A DNA stretch of 14,169 bases from Candidatus Parvarchaeota archaeon (lineage in GTDB: Archaea > Nanobdellota > Nanobdellia > Parvarchaeales > Parvarchaeaceae): NCBI GenBank assembly GCA_023488405.1, contig JAMDDW010000021.1:1-14169 (forward strand), written 5' to 3'. A program made the translations under genes and the position numbers. This document shows, in pieces, positions 5,985-11,752 of this stretch; within the stretch, counting starts at the first letter, position 1; the number at the start of each line of letters is the position of its first letter. The notes under the pieces are model-generated. The model searched no databases and was not told the DNA's origin. It saw nothing but the letters and a program-made list of their open reading frames with translations.

Positions 5985-7166
5985 TTACCTGTATTTGTAG
6001 CCAATATCGTCATATGAAAGCAATTTTACAGATGAGCTGCTTGCCAGCACTCTGCTTCCTATAACATAGGTTATCTCGCTTTCTTCAGCCGCCTTTGCTA
6101 TTTCATCAGTTACCAAGCCGTCAAGAACGAGCATATATATGTTCTCTAAGTTAAGTATCGCATCTTCAACGCCTTTGTAAGGTATCCTTCCGAGTATTTC
6201 GAATTTGTTGTTTACAAGAAATGCTCCTCTTGTGCCTATTATGTCATTCACCAATGGGGTAACCTTCTCCTTGATTTCCTGTGGGACTTCTACAGGTGTA
6301 GATTGAGCCTGTTTTTTAGGGGCTGCCGATTCTCTTTTCAAAGACGGATCATATTCCTCGATAGGAACCTTTGCACGCAATGCCTGGTTTATTTCCTTCT
6401 TTGATAATTCCTCAACTTCAGTTCCTGAAGGGGCCTTTGCTATAAAGTCCACATGCCCTTGCTGGATAAAGGAGTTTATTATCATGTCACCGCCTCTGTC
6501 TCCATCAACAAACAATGTGACTATTTTCTTTCTGCTTAAATCAATAACAGTTTTAGGTATGTTAGTGCCGTTCATTCCAATCACGTTGGAAAAGCCGTGC
6601 TTAAGCATGTTCATTACGTCTGCCCTTCCTTCTACCACTATTATTTCCTCAGAATCCTCTAAGTCTGGGCCAGCAGGTAATTTCTCAGAGCCGTATTCCA
6701 CGAACTCCTTCTGCCTTACTTCCTCATAAAGTTTCTGCAGTAGTTCTGTAGTATCAACCTCAGAGGTTTTCATTGCCTCTTCAAGGAGCTTCTGAGCCCT
6801 GTTCATTATGTACTCTCTCTTTGATATCCTAACGTCTTCTATCTTGTCAACTGAAACCGTGGCCTTTGAAGGGCCTATTCTGTCAATTGTTTCTATGGCT
6901 GCGCCTATCAATGCAGTCTCCGCCATCCCCAAAGAAGTAGGTATGGTTATCTCACCGTTGGTTTTTCCCCCAGCCGATGAACTTTCTACGTTTATCCTTC
7001 CTATTTTACCATTTTTCTGTGCTTCCCTTAAGTCCAATTCTTCACCAAGCAGACCTTCCGTCTGTCCGAATACCGCACCTATGACGTCTGGCTTATCAAT
7101 CAGACTATCTGCGGTAAATTTTGCATGAAGGATATACTTAAAAGAAGTAGGTCCTATCTTTGCCAT
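5985..7166 (-). CDS. dnaG: Archaeal DnaG-type primase / exosome-associated Toprim protein
   Basis: This 393-residue archaeal DnaG homologue is, in characterised archaea, a stable subunit of the RNA exosome with primase activity. The N-terminal region (MAKIGPTSFKYILHAKF, then DVIGAVFGQTEGLLGEELDLR) is typical of the archaeal family. A helical linker is followed by a Toprim domain from about residue 173, with the catalytic Glu179 in VVEGRADVMNM and Asp221/Asp223 in LFVDGDRGG. A low-complexity hinge (about 270-293) leads to a C-terminal domain of about 100 residues (from KVTPLVNDIIGTRGAFL). Bacterial DnaG zinc-finger and helicase-binding domains are absent, as usual in archaea. The start is fixed by a strong Shine-Dalgarno at 7174-7181. 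Unlike most other first genes here it has a long 5' leader with hairpins, which hints at post-initiation control. Confidence 0.94.
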   Translation of the reverse strand: MAKIGPTSFKYILHAKFTADSLIDKPDVIGAVFGQTEGLLGEELDLREAQKNGKIGRINVESSSAGGKTNGEITIPTSLGMAETALIGAAIETIDRIGPSKATVSVDKIEDVRISKREYIMNRAQKLLEEAMKTSEVDTTELLQKLYEEVRQKEFVEYGSEKLPAGPDLEDSEEIIVVEGRADVMNMLKHGFSNVIGMNGTNIPKTVIDLSRKKIVTLFVDGDRGGDMIINSFIQQGHVDFIAKAPSGTEVEELSKKEINQALRAKVPIEEYDPSLKRESAAPKKQAQSTPVEVPQEIKEKVTPLVNDIIGTRGAFLVNNKFEILGRIPYKGVEDAILNLENIYMLVLDGLVTDEIAKAAEESEITYVIGSRVLASSSSVKLLSYDDIGYKYR

Positions 7167-7173
7167 AATTCAA

Positions 7174-7181
7174 CACCTCCT
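7174..7181 (-). promoter_or_regulatory. Strong Shine-Dalgarno of dnaG
   Basis: The minus strand reads AGGAGGTG seven bases before the dnaG ATG, a near-perfect match to the 16S rRNA 3' end. Almost every other first gene in the window appears leaderless, so this site marks dnaG as translated by a different initiation route. Confidence 0.85.
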
Positions 7182-7189
7182 ATTTATTC

Positions 7190-7268
7190 AAAAAGGCCCA
7201 CTCAGGCCAAATTGTTAATCGTGATTTAAGGTCTAATAGACCAAAGTCACTTTGTATGACTTACTATA
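7190..7268 (-). promoter_or_regulatory. Structured 5' leader of dnaG with three hairpins, the last terminator-like
   Basis: Downstream of the dnaG TATA element the expected transcript holds three hairpins in order. The first is AAGTCA/TGACTT (7257-7262 with 7244-7249, 7-base loop). The second is GGTCT/AGACC (7238-7242 with 7230-7234, 3-base loop). The third is GGCC/GGCC (7205-7208 with 7195-7198), extendable by a T-G pair to leave a GAGT tetraloop. The third is followed at once by five Ts (7194-7190), the layout of an intrinsic terminator, and the Shine-Dalgarno comes 8 bases later. The arms are directly visible. A role as attenuator, protein-binding leader or small RNA is inference. Confidence 0.5.
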
Positions 7269-7288
7269 TTATTATTAGACTTTTCAAG

Positions 7289-7300
7289 GTTTATATATCT
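7289..7300 (-). promoter_or_regulatory. TATA element of dnaG
   Basis: The minus strand reads AGATATATAAAC, a good TATA box, but it lies about 128 nt from the dnaG start codon. With a usual 26-27 nt spacing transcription would begin near 7268, leaving a leader of about 100 nt. Confidence 0.55.
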
Positions 7301-7321
7301 TTCTTGTTAGCACTATGAACC

Positions 7322-7924
7322 TTAATTAACTGCAGAAAGTGATACCTTGATTGTGGCGTTTTCCGTAAAGCCACTGAAAGAATAATAGTTTGCAGGGCAG
7401 GAAATATTGGCCTTTGGACAGCGGATTGTTGTATTATAAAATCCAAAAGGAAGGGTAAGATTCACATTGAAGTTTCCTGTTTTCAAGATACTTATTATCT
7501 GCGGTTGCAAGGGCCACTGAACGGTAGTTGTTTGATTTGGAAGAAGTGGTGCCACCGTAATTACATCGCATGAGGCTACATTCTTTTCATAACTCAAATT
7601 TGCTATGTTTGTTGGATAAACCTCTCCAGATAAAGCAGAAACGCATCCTGATAGATAACCTATTTTAGAACCGCCGCCGTTCTTAAATTCAACAAGAAGG
7701 TAAAGCTGATTGTTTGAACTGTTGAAAACGCTTGTTACGTTTGTTATTTCTATAGGATAAAACGCTTTTGAAATGCTTGTTAGAGCCCAGCCCGTTATTC
7801 CCACTGATAATTGCTTTGTATTCCCGGCTGTCAATGCATAATAAATCAAAATAAGCAGCAATAGAATTATAACAGCAAAAACAATGTAAGTATCCAAGCC
7901 TCTTTTTTTATTGTGTTTATCCAT
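7322..7924 (-). CDS. Membrane-anchored extracellular protein, sequon-rich, possibly pilin-like
   Basis: I do not recognise the family. The 200-residue protein has a basic N-terminus (MDKHNKKRG), one hydrophobic span at about residues 12-33 (YIVFAVIILLLLILIYYALTA), then about 165 polar, beta-prone residues that would lie outside the cell. This part has eight N-glycosylation sequons (Asn62, 68, 109, 130, 155, 164, 173, 189) and four cysteines (94, 119, 169, 176), enough for two disulfides. The strand pattern resembles small immunoglobulin-like or CARDB-type adhesion domains, but this is only an impression. The KRG just before the hydrophobic run could be a class III (type IV pilin) signal-peptidase site; the usual Glu at +5 is missing, so a plain signal anchor is equally likely. 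Its TATA element at 7946-7956 is back to back with the mer promoter. Confidence 0.65.
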   Translation of the reverse strand: MDKHNKKRGLDTYIVFAVIILLLLILIYYALTAGNTKQLSVGITGWALTSISKAFYPIEITNVTSVFNSSNNQLYLLVEFKNGGGSKIGYLSGCVSALSGEVYPTNIANLSYEKNVASCDVITVAPLLPNQTTTVQWPLQPQIISILKTGNFNVNLTLPFGFYNTTIRCPKANISCPANYYSFSGFTENATIKVSLSAVN

Positions 7925-7945
7925 TAGTTTACTTTCTTTTTTAAA

Positions 7946-7956
7946 GTTAAATATTT
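7946..7956 (-). promoter_or_regulatory. TATA element of the anchored exoprotein gene
   Basis: The minus strand reads AAATATTTAAC, centred 27 nt upstream of the ATG at 7924. It lies within 25 bp of the divergent mer TATA element and next to the 7961-7968 half-site, so a regulator of mer could also affect this gene. Confidence 0.5.
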
Positions 7957-7960
7957 GAAG

Positions 7961-7997
7961 ATATGAAAAGATTTATATATGATAAAAATTTCATATA
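7961..7997 (+). promoter_or_regulatory. Candidate operator of the mer operon (inverted repeats around TATA)
   Basis: TATATGA (7976-7982) and TCATATA (7991-7997) form a perfect 7-bp inverted repeat with an 8-bp spacer, over the predicted transcription start. A third half-site, ATATGAAA (7961-7968), is the exact complement of TTTCATAT (7989-7996) and lies upstream of the TATA element. TGA-spacer-TCA repeats in AT-rich DNA are typical sites for ArsR/SmtB repressors, and such a repressor is encoded in this operon. Binding here would block promoter access until metal releases it. AT-rich promoter DNA gives chance repeats, so this remains a candidate. Confidence 0.45.
7971..7980 (+). promoter_or_regulatory. 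TATA element of the mer operon
   Basis: ATTTATATAT is centred 26-27 nt upstream of the ATG at 8002, the same spacing as for the other leaderless genes. It partly overlaps the inverted repeat described for 7961-7997. Confidence 0.55.
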
Positions 7998-8001
7998 ACG
8001 A

Positions 8002-8523
8002 ATGATGCAGGACATAAGAAAAGTCATAACTAAGAGAATGTATGCATTGATGTTTTTCATTATGTTTGCTGCCGTATTTATTCTCTATTTCTATCTCTTG
8101 GAAAGCTCTGCAACGGGGATAATTGACTTTGGATCCTACTACATCTACTTTGATTTGCTTTCATCGTTTGTAATATCATTTTTGATAAGCTTAGTTATAA
8201 CAATGAACGTTTATTCTTACAAATTAAAGGCAAAAACAAGCAAAAAGCTGACATTAAGCTCAATAGTGGGAGCAATACTTCCGAGCAGCTTGTGTTGCAC
8301 CAGCGTCATACCTTCACTGCTTGCCGTGCTTGGTTTTTCAACGTCATTTATAGTGGGAAACACCGGAAAGATACAGTCCATATTTTCCGTTTATGGACCC
8401 TTATTTATTGCAGCAGGAGCCGCAATAGCATATTTTGGCCTTATACAAATAACTAAAAACATAAACGCAAGCTGTAAAATAAATGTTGCCGAAAAAGAGG
8501 ACTGCTGCGAGGTCAAGGAATGA
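8002..8523 (+). CDS. MerT-like mercuric ion transport membrane protein
   Basis: This 173-residue protein has four likely membrane spans (about 14-33, 50-71, 86-117 and 129-150). The third span begins with a vicinal cysteine pair, Cys98-Cys99, in LPSSLCCTSVIPSLLAVLGF. Bacterial MerT has the same arrangement: a Cys-Cys pair in a span followed by a small-residue LGFS-type segment. A second pair, Cys168-Cys169, with Cys158 nearby, sits in the charged C-terminal tail and probably faces the cytoplasm, where MerT also has a second pair for hand-off to MerA. By analogy it would bring Hg(II) into the cell. It heads an operon with a thioredoxin-like protein, an ArsR regulator and MerA, and its stop overlaps the next start by 4 bases (ATGA). 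The fold match is by pattern, so another thiophilic metal remains possible. Confidence 0.68.
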   Translation: MMQDIRKVITKRMYALMFFIMFAAVFILYFYLLESSATGIIDFGSYYIYFDLLSSFVISFLISLVITMNVYSYKLKAKTSKKLTLSSIVGAILPSSLCCTSVIPSLLAVLGFSTSFIVGNTGKIQSIFSVYGPLFIAAGAAIAYFGLIQITKNINASCKINVAEKEDCCEVKE

Positions 8524-9074
8524 AAATAAAGATAAAATATATCTTGTATGCTGTTGTTGTGGTGATAGCCTTAGCTCTAATATTGAATTTCTTTATTTTA
8601 AACCATGCAAAGCAGAGCAAGTACCTTTCAATTGGTGAAACTGCCCCTAATTACACATTTCAGCTTGCAAACGGAAGCACAAAAAGCTTAAACAGCTATC
8701 AAGGAAAACCCTTAATTCTTTGGTTCGTAGCGACATGGTGCAGCAGCTGTGCACAAGGAAACGCAGCAGTGGCAGACAACCTCGCATTTTTCAAGGAGCA
8801 TAACGTGAAGATATTAGAATTAGAGCAGTATGATGACCTTGGAACCACTGGCATGCCCATCTCACAGTTCATTTCTGAATACGGAAACAACAACACTTAT
8901 GTAACTGGAGGAATTGCAAGCTACAATATGACATTGGCTTACAACACTCCGCCGGAATTACAGCTTGACATTTATTATCTGATAAGCCCAAACGGAAAGA
9001 TATTATATGTAGGAGAGGGAATTGCAAACGGGATGGGCAGCCTTGAAAATATAATATCAAAAGATGATTTATGA
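8520..9074 (+). CDS. Membrane-anchored thioredoxin-like (TlpA/ResA type) protein in the mer operon
   Basis: The 184-residue protein begins with a short basic end and a membrane anchor (about residues 7-28), followed by an extracytoplasmic thioredoxin fold. The active site is Trp73-Cys74-Ser-Ser-Cys77 in FVATWCSSCAQGN. Preceding it is the TlpA-type GETAPNYTFQLANGSTKSLNSY segment, here noted only by its start at about residue 39 and end at 60. A TPPELQ segment holds the likely cis-proline, then YYLISPNGKILYVGEG forms the last strands. Normal members reduce disulfides outside the cell. In this operon it overlaps the MerT-like gene and the regulator gene by 4 bases each, so it is tied to mercury handling. 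It may bind or deliver Hg(II) in place of MerP, which is missing, or keep transporter thiols reduced. The fold is well supported; the mercury role is inference. Confidence 0.8.
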   Translation: MKIKIKYILYAVVVVIALALILNFFILNHAKQSKYLSIGETAPNYTFQLANGSTKSLNSYQGKPLILWFVATWCSSCAQGNAAVADNLAFFKEHNVKILELEQYDDLGTTGMPISQFISEYGNNNTYVTGGIASYNMTLAYNTPPELQLDIYYLISPNGKILYVGEGIANGMGSLENIISKDDL

Positions 9075-9394
9075 AAAACGCAACTGACCTTTTTTTTGAT
9101 GCATTCGCAAACAAAAACAGGTTCAATATACTTATGCAGCTGAGAAACAAAGAAATGTGTGCAGGAGACCTTCAAAAAACTCTGGGTGTGGAGCAGACTA
9201 ACTTATCGCATGATCTAAAATGTCTACTTAACTGTAAGTTCATAAGCGTAAGAAAGGAGGGAAGAAAAAGAGTTTACAAAATAAACAATGAAACCAATGA
9301 ACTAGTTGACGAAGTAGCGAAGCATGTTAAAAACTATGAAACTTACTTGAAGAAATGCGGTATACTGAAGGAGGAAAAAAATGGAAGAATATGA
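9071..9394 (+). CDS. ArsR-family metal-sensing repressor (MerR-analogue of the mer operon)
   Basis: This 107-residue winged-helix regulator of the ArsR/SmtB family probably represses its own operon and is released by Hg(II). The fold is shown by ANKNRFNILMQL (helix 1-2), the recognition region LGVEQTNLSHDLKCLL and the wing VRKEGRKRVYKI. The metal-sensing helix of ArsR, ELCVCDL, appears here as EMCAGDL, so only Cys30 of the usual pair remains. Cys51 and Cys55 in the recognition helix (LKCLLNC) and Cys96 near the C-terminus could complete a site. The start overlaps the preceding stop (ATGA) and the end overlaps merA by 14 bases. A regulator as the third gene of the cluster differs from most bacterial mer operons, where merR is divergent. 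Archaeal mer loci are known to use ArsR-type regulators. The inverted repeat at 7976-7997 is its likely site. Confidence 0.85.
   Translation: MKNATDLFFDAFANKNRFNILMQLRNKEMCAGDLQKTLGVEQTNLSHDLKCLLNCKFISVRKEGRKRVYKINNETNELVDEVAKHVKNYETYLKKCGILKEEKNGRI
9368..9374 (+). promoter_or_regulatory. Shine-Dalgarno of merA
   Basis: AAGGAGG ends six bases before the merA ATG at 9381, inside the end of the regulator gene. It confirms the merA start and shows that internal operon genes use leadered initiation. Confidence 0.75.
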
Positions 9395-10340
9395 GTATGC
9401 AATAATAGGGCAAGGGGCTGCTGCATTCGCTGCAGCGTTGAAGGCAGATGAAGCAGGAATAAAGACGGTAATGATAGGAAAGAATGAAACTAAGGGAACA
9501 TTACTGGGTGGAACTTGTGTAAATGTAGGATGCGTTCCCAGTAAACGACTGATAACAGTAGGAAATTTGCTAGATAATATGAATAAAAAGAGATTTGATG
9601 GTTTATATTATTCCACAAAGGTAGAAAACTTCAATAAGATAATGCAGGATAAGGAATTTCTTGTTGGAAGCATGCGCTTTTCAAAATACCAAAAAGTCCT
9701 CGGCAAACTTAAAAACGTAAAATACATCAATGGCTTTGCAAGCTTAAAGGATAAGAACACCGTGATTGTCAATGGTCAGGAGATAAAGGCAAAGAAGATA
9801 CTTATAGCAACGGGCGCAAGGGCCAAGGTACCTGAAATAGACGGAATAGAAAAAGTAAAGTACCTAACAAATGAAGAGGCTCTTTCAATAAAAAAGCTGC
9901 CAAAATCTATAATCGTTGTAGGGGGGAGAGCTCTCGGCCTTGAATTTGCAGAGATGTTTGCACATTTTGGTGTAAAGGTAACTCTGCTGCAGAGAAGCGA
10001 AAGAATACTGCCAAACTGGGAGCCTCAAGTGAGCTACTACCTTGAGCAGTACCTGAAAGAAGAAGGCGTAAACATAATAACAAACGCAAAAATAGACAAA
10101 GTTTCAAAATCTCAAGAAGCCGTAAAAGTTTACTTTTCAGTAAAGGGAAAAGAACAGGAAGTTAAAGCAGATGAAATATTACTGGCTACAGGAAGAACAC
10201 CAAACATAGAAAAATTAAATTTAAATAAGGTGGGAATAAAATTAAACGAAAATAGCTTCATAAAAATAGACAAGTACATGGAAACCTCTGTCAAGGGAAT
10301 ATATGCTGCAGGTGATGTAACCGGATGTGAATGCATTTAG
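9381..10340 (+). CDS. merA: Mercuric reductase MerA, N-terminal two-thirds (broken gene)
   Basis: MerA reduces Hg(II) to volatile Hg(0) with NADPH through FAD and paired thiols. This 319-residue part has the FAD-binding start (YAIIGQGAAAFAA), the redox disulfide Cys46/Cys51 in GGTCVNVGCVPSK, the ATGARAKVP turn (about 144-151), the NADPH-binding VVGGRALGLEFAE (179-191), the second ATGRTPN motif and the second FAD motif YAAGDVTG. It lacks the N-terminal HMA (NmerA) domain present in many bacterial forms. Right after GDVTG the frame reads CECI and stops at 10338-10340. The family continues there with about 17 residues and then ENA, and the latter reappears in another frame, so about 47-50 bases have been lost and the frame shifted. 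The dimer interface and C-terminal cysteine pair are cut off, so the product alone should be inactive. Confidence 0.88.
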   Translation: MEEYEYAIIGQGAAAFAAALKADEAGIKTVMIGKNETKGTLLGGTCVNVGCVPSKRLITVGNLLDNMNKKRFDGLYYSTKVENFNKIMQDKEFLVGSMRFSKYQKVLGKLKNVKYINGFASLKDKNTVIVNGQEIKAKKILIATGARAKVPEIDGIEKVKYLTNEEALSIKKLPKSIIVVGGRALGLEFAEMFAHFGVKVTLLQRSERILPNWEPQVSYYLEQYLKEEGVNIITNAKIDKVSKSQEAVKVYFSVKGKEQEVKADEILLATGRTPNIEKLNLNKVGIKLNENSFIKIDKYMETSVKGIYAAGDVTGCECI

Positions 10341-10749
10341 CGATAAAAAATTAGCAATAGACCTAAATTCTGTACCTTCTGCCGTTTTTACATTTCCAGA
10401 AGCGGCAAGAGTAGGCTTAACGGATGAGGAAGCAAATGGCAAAGGCATAAGATGTGCTTGCAGGCCGGTATTGTTCAAGGATTTGGCAAAGGCAGGCATA
10501 ATAAAGGACACTAGAGGATTGATAAAAATGGTAATAAATGCCAAGACAAAACGCATATTGGGTGTAGAGATAGTAGGGGAAAATGCTGCAGATTTAATAC
10601 ATGAAGCAGTATTGGCGGTAAAATTCAAGCTTACAATAGATGATATAATCGACACTGTGCACATGTTCCCGACACTAAGCGAGATAATGAAGCTAGGGGC
10701 TTTGTCATTTTATCACAATGTAGAGGATTTAAGCTGCTGTAGTGAATAG
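10327..10749 (+). pseudogene. merA: Mercuric reductase MerA, C-terminal third (out of frame with the N-terminal part)
   Basis: This 140-residue segment matches the MerA dimerisation domain: FTFPEAARVGLTDEEA, then GLIKMVINAKTKRILGVEIVG, HEAVLAVKFKLTIDDI and HMFPTLSEIMKL. It ends in LSCCSE with the vicinal pair Cys137-Cys138 that passes Hg(II) to the active site of the other subunit. HMFPT rather than the HxHPT of lipoamide dehydrogenase, plus the terminal CysCys, identify mercuric reductase rather than a generic flavin disulfide reductase. The first codon open in this frame after the break is GTG at 10327, with no Shine-Dalgarno close by, so separate translation is unlikely. The rest of the frame is intact to the stop, with no further damage, which argues for a recent deletion or an assembly error. 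Confidence 0.85.
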
Positions 10750-10755
10750 ACAAGA

Positions 10756-11682
10756 TTAGTTTACTACGTCTTCTAACAGCTCTATATAGGGCTCATCACT
10801 CGATATCCTTATTTTTGAATTCAAGGGTATGAGCATTTGGTCATCACCATGTCCAAATGGCAATCCATACAATGATGGCTTTTTCAGATCCAGCATGTAA
10901 TCCTCTATTATTTCCTCCATTGAAGGTAGAACCTCTTCTGACTTTGGTATATCTGTAAAATCACCGAATACAAAGCCGTTGAATTTATCAAGCGCTTTTG
11001 CAAGCTTCAACCTGAAAAGATACCTGTCGACGTCACCAGAGGTAGTGGCTATGTCCTCAAAAAATGCTATCTTTCCCCTAGTGTCAGGCATGTAATCTGT
11101 TCCTATCAACGAAGCGAACAAGGATATGTTCGTTCCCTCGCTTATGCCTTCAATCTTGCCTGGAACTATGTATTTAACAACTCTGTTTATGTTGCTTGCT
11201 ATGTCTTTTGACTCCCCTTTCAATACTGAAAGCACATTTTGAAATGAAGGCTTTCGCATTTCGTCTGCATCCACACCAGGCATTGGCCCGTGAAACGTAA
11301 TCAAGCCAGTTAATTTATGTATTGCTAGGTGCAAAGCCGTTATGTCACTGTACCCTACAAAGATTTTTGGGTGCGATTTTATAGCATCATAATCTATCTC
11401 TGACAGTATCCTCATTGAGCCATACCCTCCTCTTGCACAGAATACCGCATCTACAGAATCGTCTTTAAATGCATTGTTAAGCTCTGCAGCCCTGTCCTTA
11501 TCGGGAGCTGCCAAATCTGCCCTCTGGACTAATCTTCGCAGATTTTCCCCTAGTGATACCCTAAAACCGAACTTCTTGAGGAGAGATATGCTGGTTGACA
11601 GCACTTTCAAGTCGGGTGGGCTGGCGGGAGCGATTATCTTTATGTTTGCATTTGCCTTTAATTTTGGTGGTTTTATTGTCAT
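10756..11682 (-). CDS. S66-family carboxypeptidase (LdcA/MccF-like)
   Basis: This 308-residue serine peptidase belongs to the family of LD-carboxypeptidase (murein tetrapeptide trimming) and microcin C immunity protein MccF. The Ser-Glu-His triad is in place: Ser112 in VGYSDITALHL, Glu209 in IAFFEDI and His278 in GLPFGHGD. Other marks are IKIIAPASPP at the start, ARGGYGSMRIL (83-93, oxyanion region), HGPMPG and FNGFVFGDFTD. It has no signal peptide, so it acts inside the cell. Archaea lack murein, so its substrate is not the archaeon's own wall; peptidyl-nucleotide toxins (an MccF role), imported muropeptides or other acyl-peptide bonds are possible. It converges on merA with 6 bases between stops and diverges from the nucleotidylyltransferase operon. 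A TATA-like element at 11704-11711 supports the start. Confidence 0.88.
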   Translation of the reverse strand: MTIKPPKLKANANIKIIAPASPPDLKVLSTSISLLKKFGFRVSLGENLRRLVQRADLAAPDKDRAAELNNAFKDDSVDAVFCARGGYGSMRILSEIDYDAIKSHPKIFVGYSDITALHLAIHKLTGLITFHGPMPGVDADEMRKPSFQNVLSVLKGESKDIASNINRVVKYIVPGKIEGISEGTNISLFASLIGTDYMPDTRGKIAFFEDIATTSGDVDRYLFRLKLAKALDKFNGFVFGDFTDIPKSEEVLPSMEEIIEDYMLDLKKPSLYGLPFGHGDDQMLIPLNSKIRISSDEPYIELLEDVVN

Positions 11683-11703
11683 GTTATAAGGAGAAGATTG
11701 TAA

Positions 11704-11711
11704 AATTAAAG
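11704..11711 (-). promoter_or_regulatory. TATA-like element of the S66 peptidase gene
   Basis: The minus strand reads CTTTAATT, about 26 nt upstream of the ATG at 11682. It is close to the CTTAAATTA element of aIF5A in form. The facing operon has its element 12 bp away. Confidence 0.4.
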
Positions 11712-11722
11712 CTTTTTATAAT

Positions 11723-11731
11723 AGATATTTT
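11723..11731 (+). promoter_or_regulatory. TATA-like element of the nucleotidylyltransferase operon
   Basis: AGATATTTT is centred 26 nt upstream of the ATG at 11753, matching the window's leaderless spacing. A stronger-looking TTTTTATAAT lies about 35 nt upstream, outside the usual range. Confidence 0.4.
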
Positions 11732-11752
11732 CTTAGAAGACTTTAAGATTAT

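Noticed and set aside
10327-10340. Programmed frameshift joining the two merA parts
   Set aside because: A frameshift alone would not restore the roughly 17 missing residues, and there is no slippery run at the junction.
9381-10749. Dihydrolipoamide dehydrogenase instead of MerA
   Set aside because: The C-terminal part has HMFPT without the catalytic His-Pro pair of lipoamide dehydrogenase and ends in a Cys-Cys pair, both MerA traits, and the gene lies beside an ArsR and a MerT-like gene.
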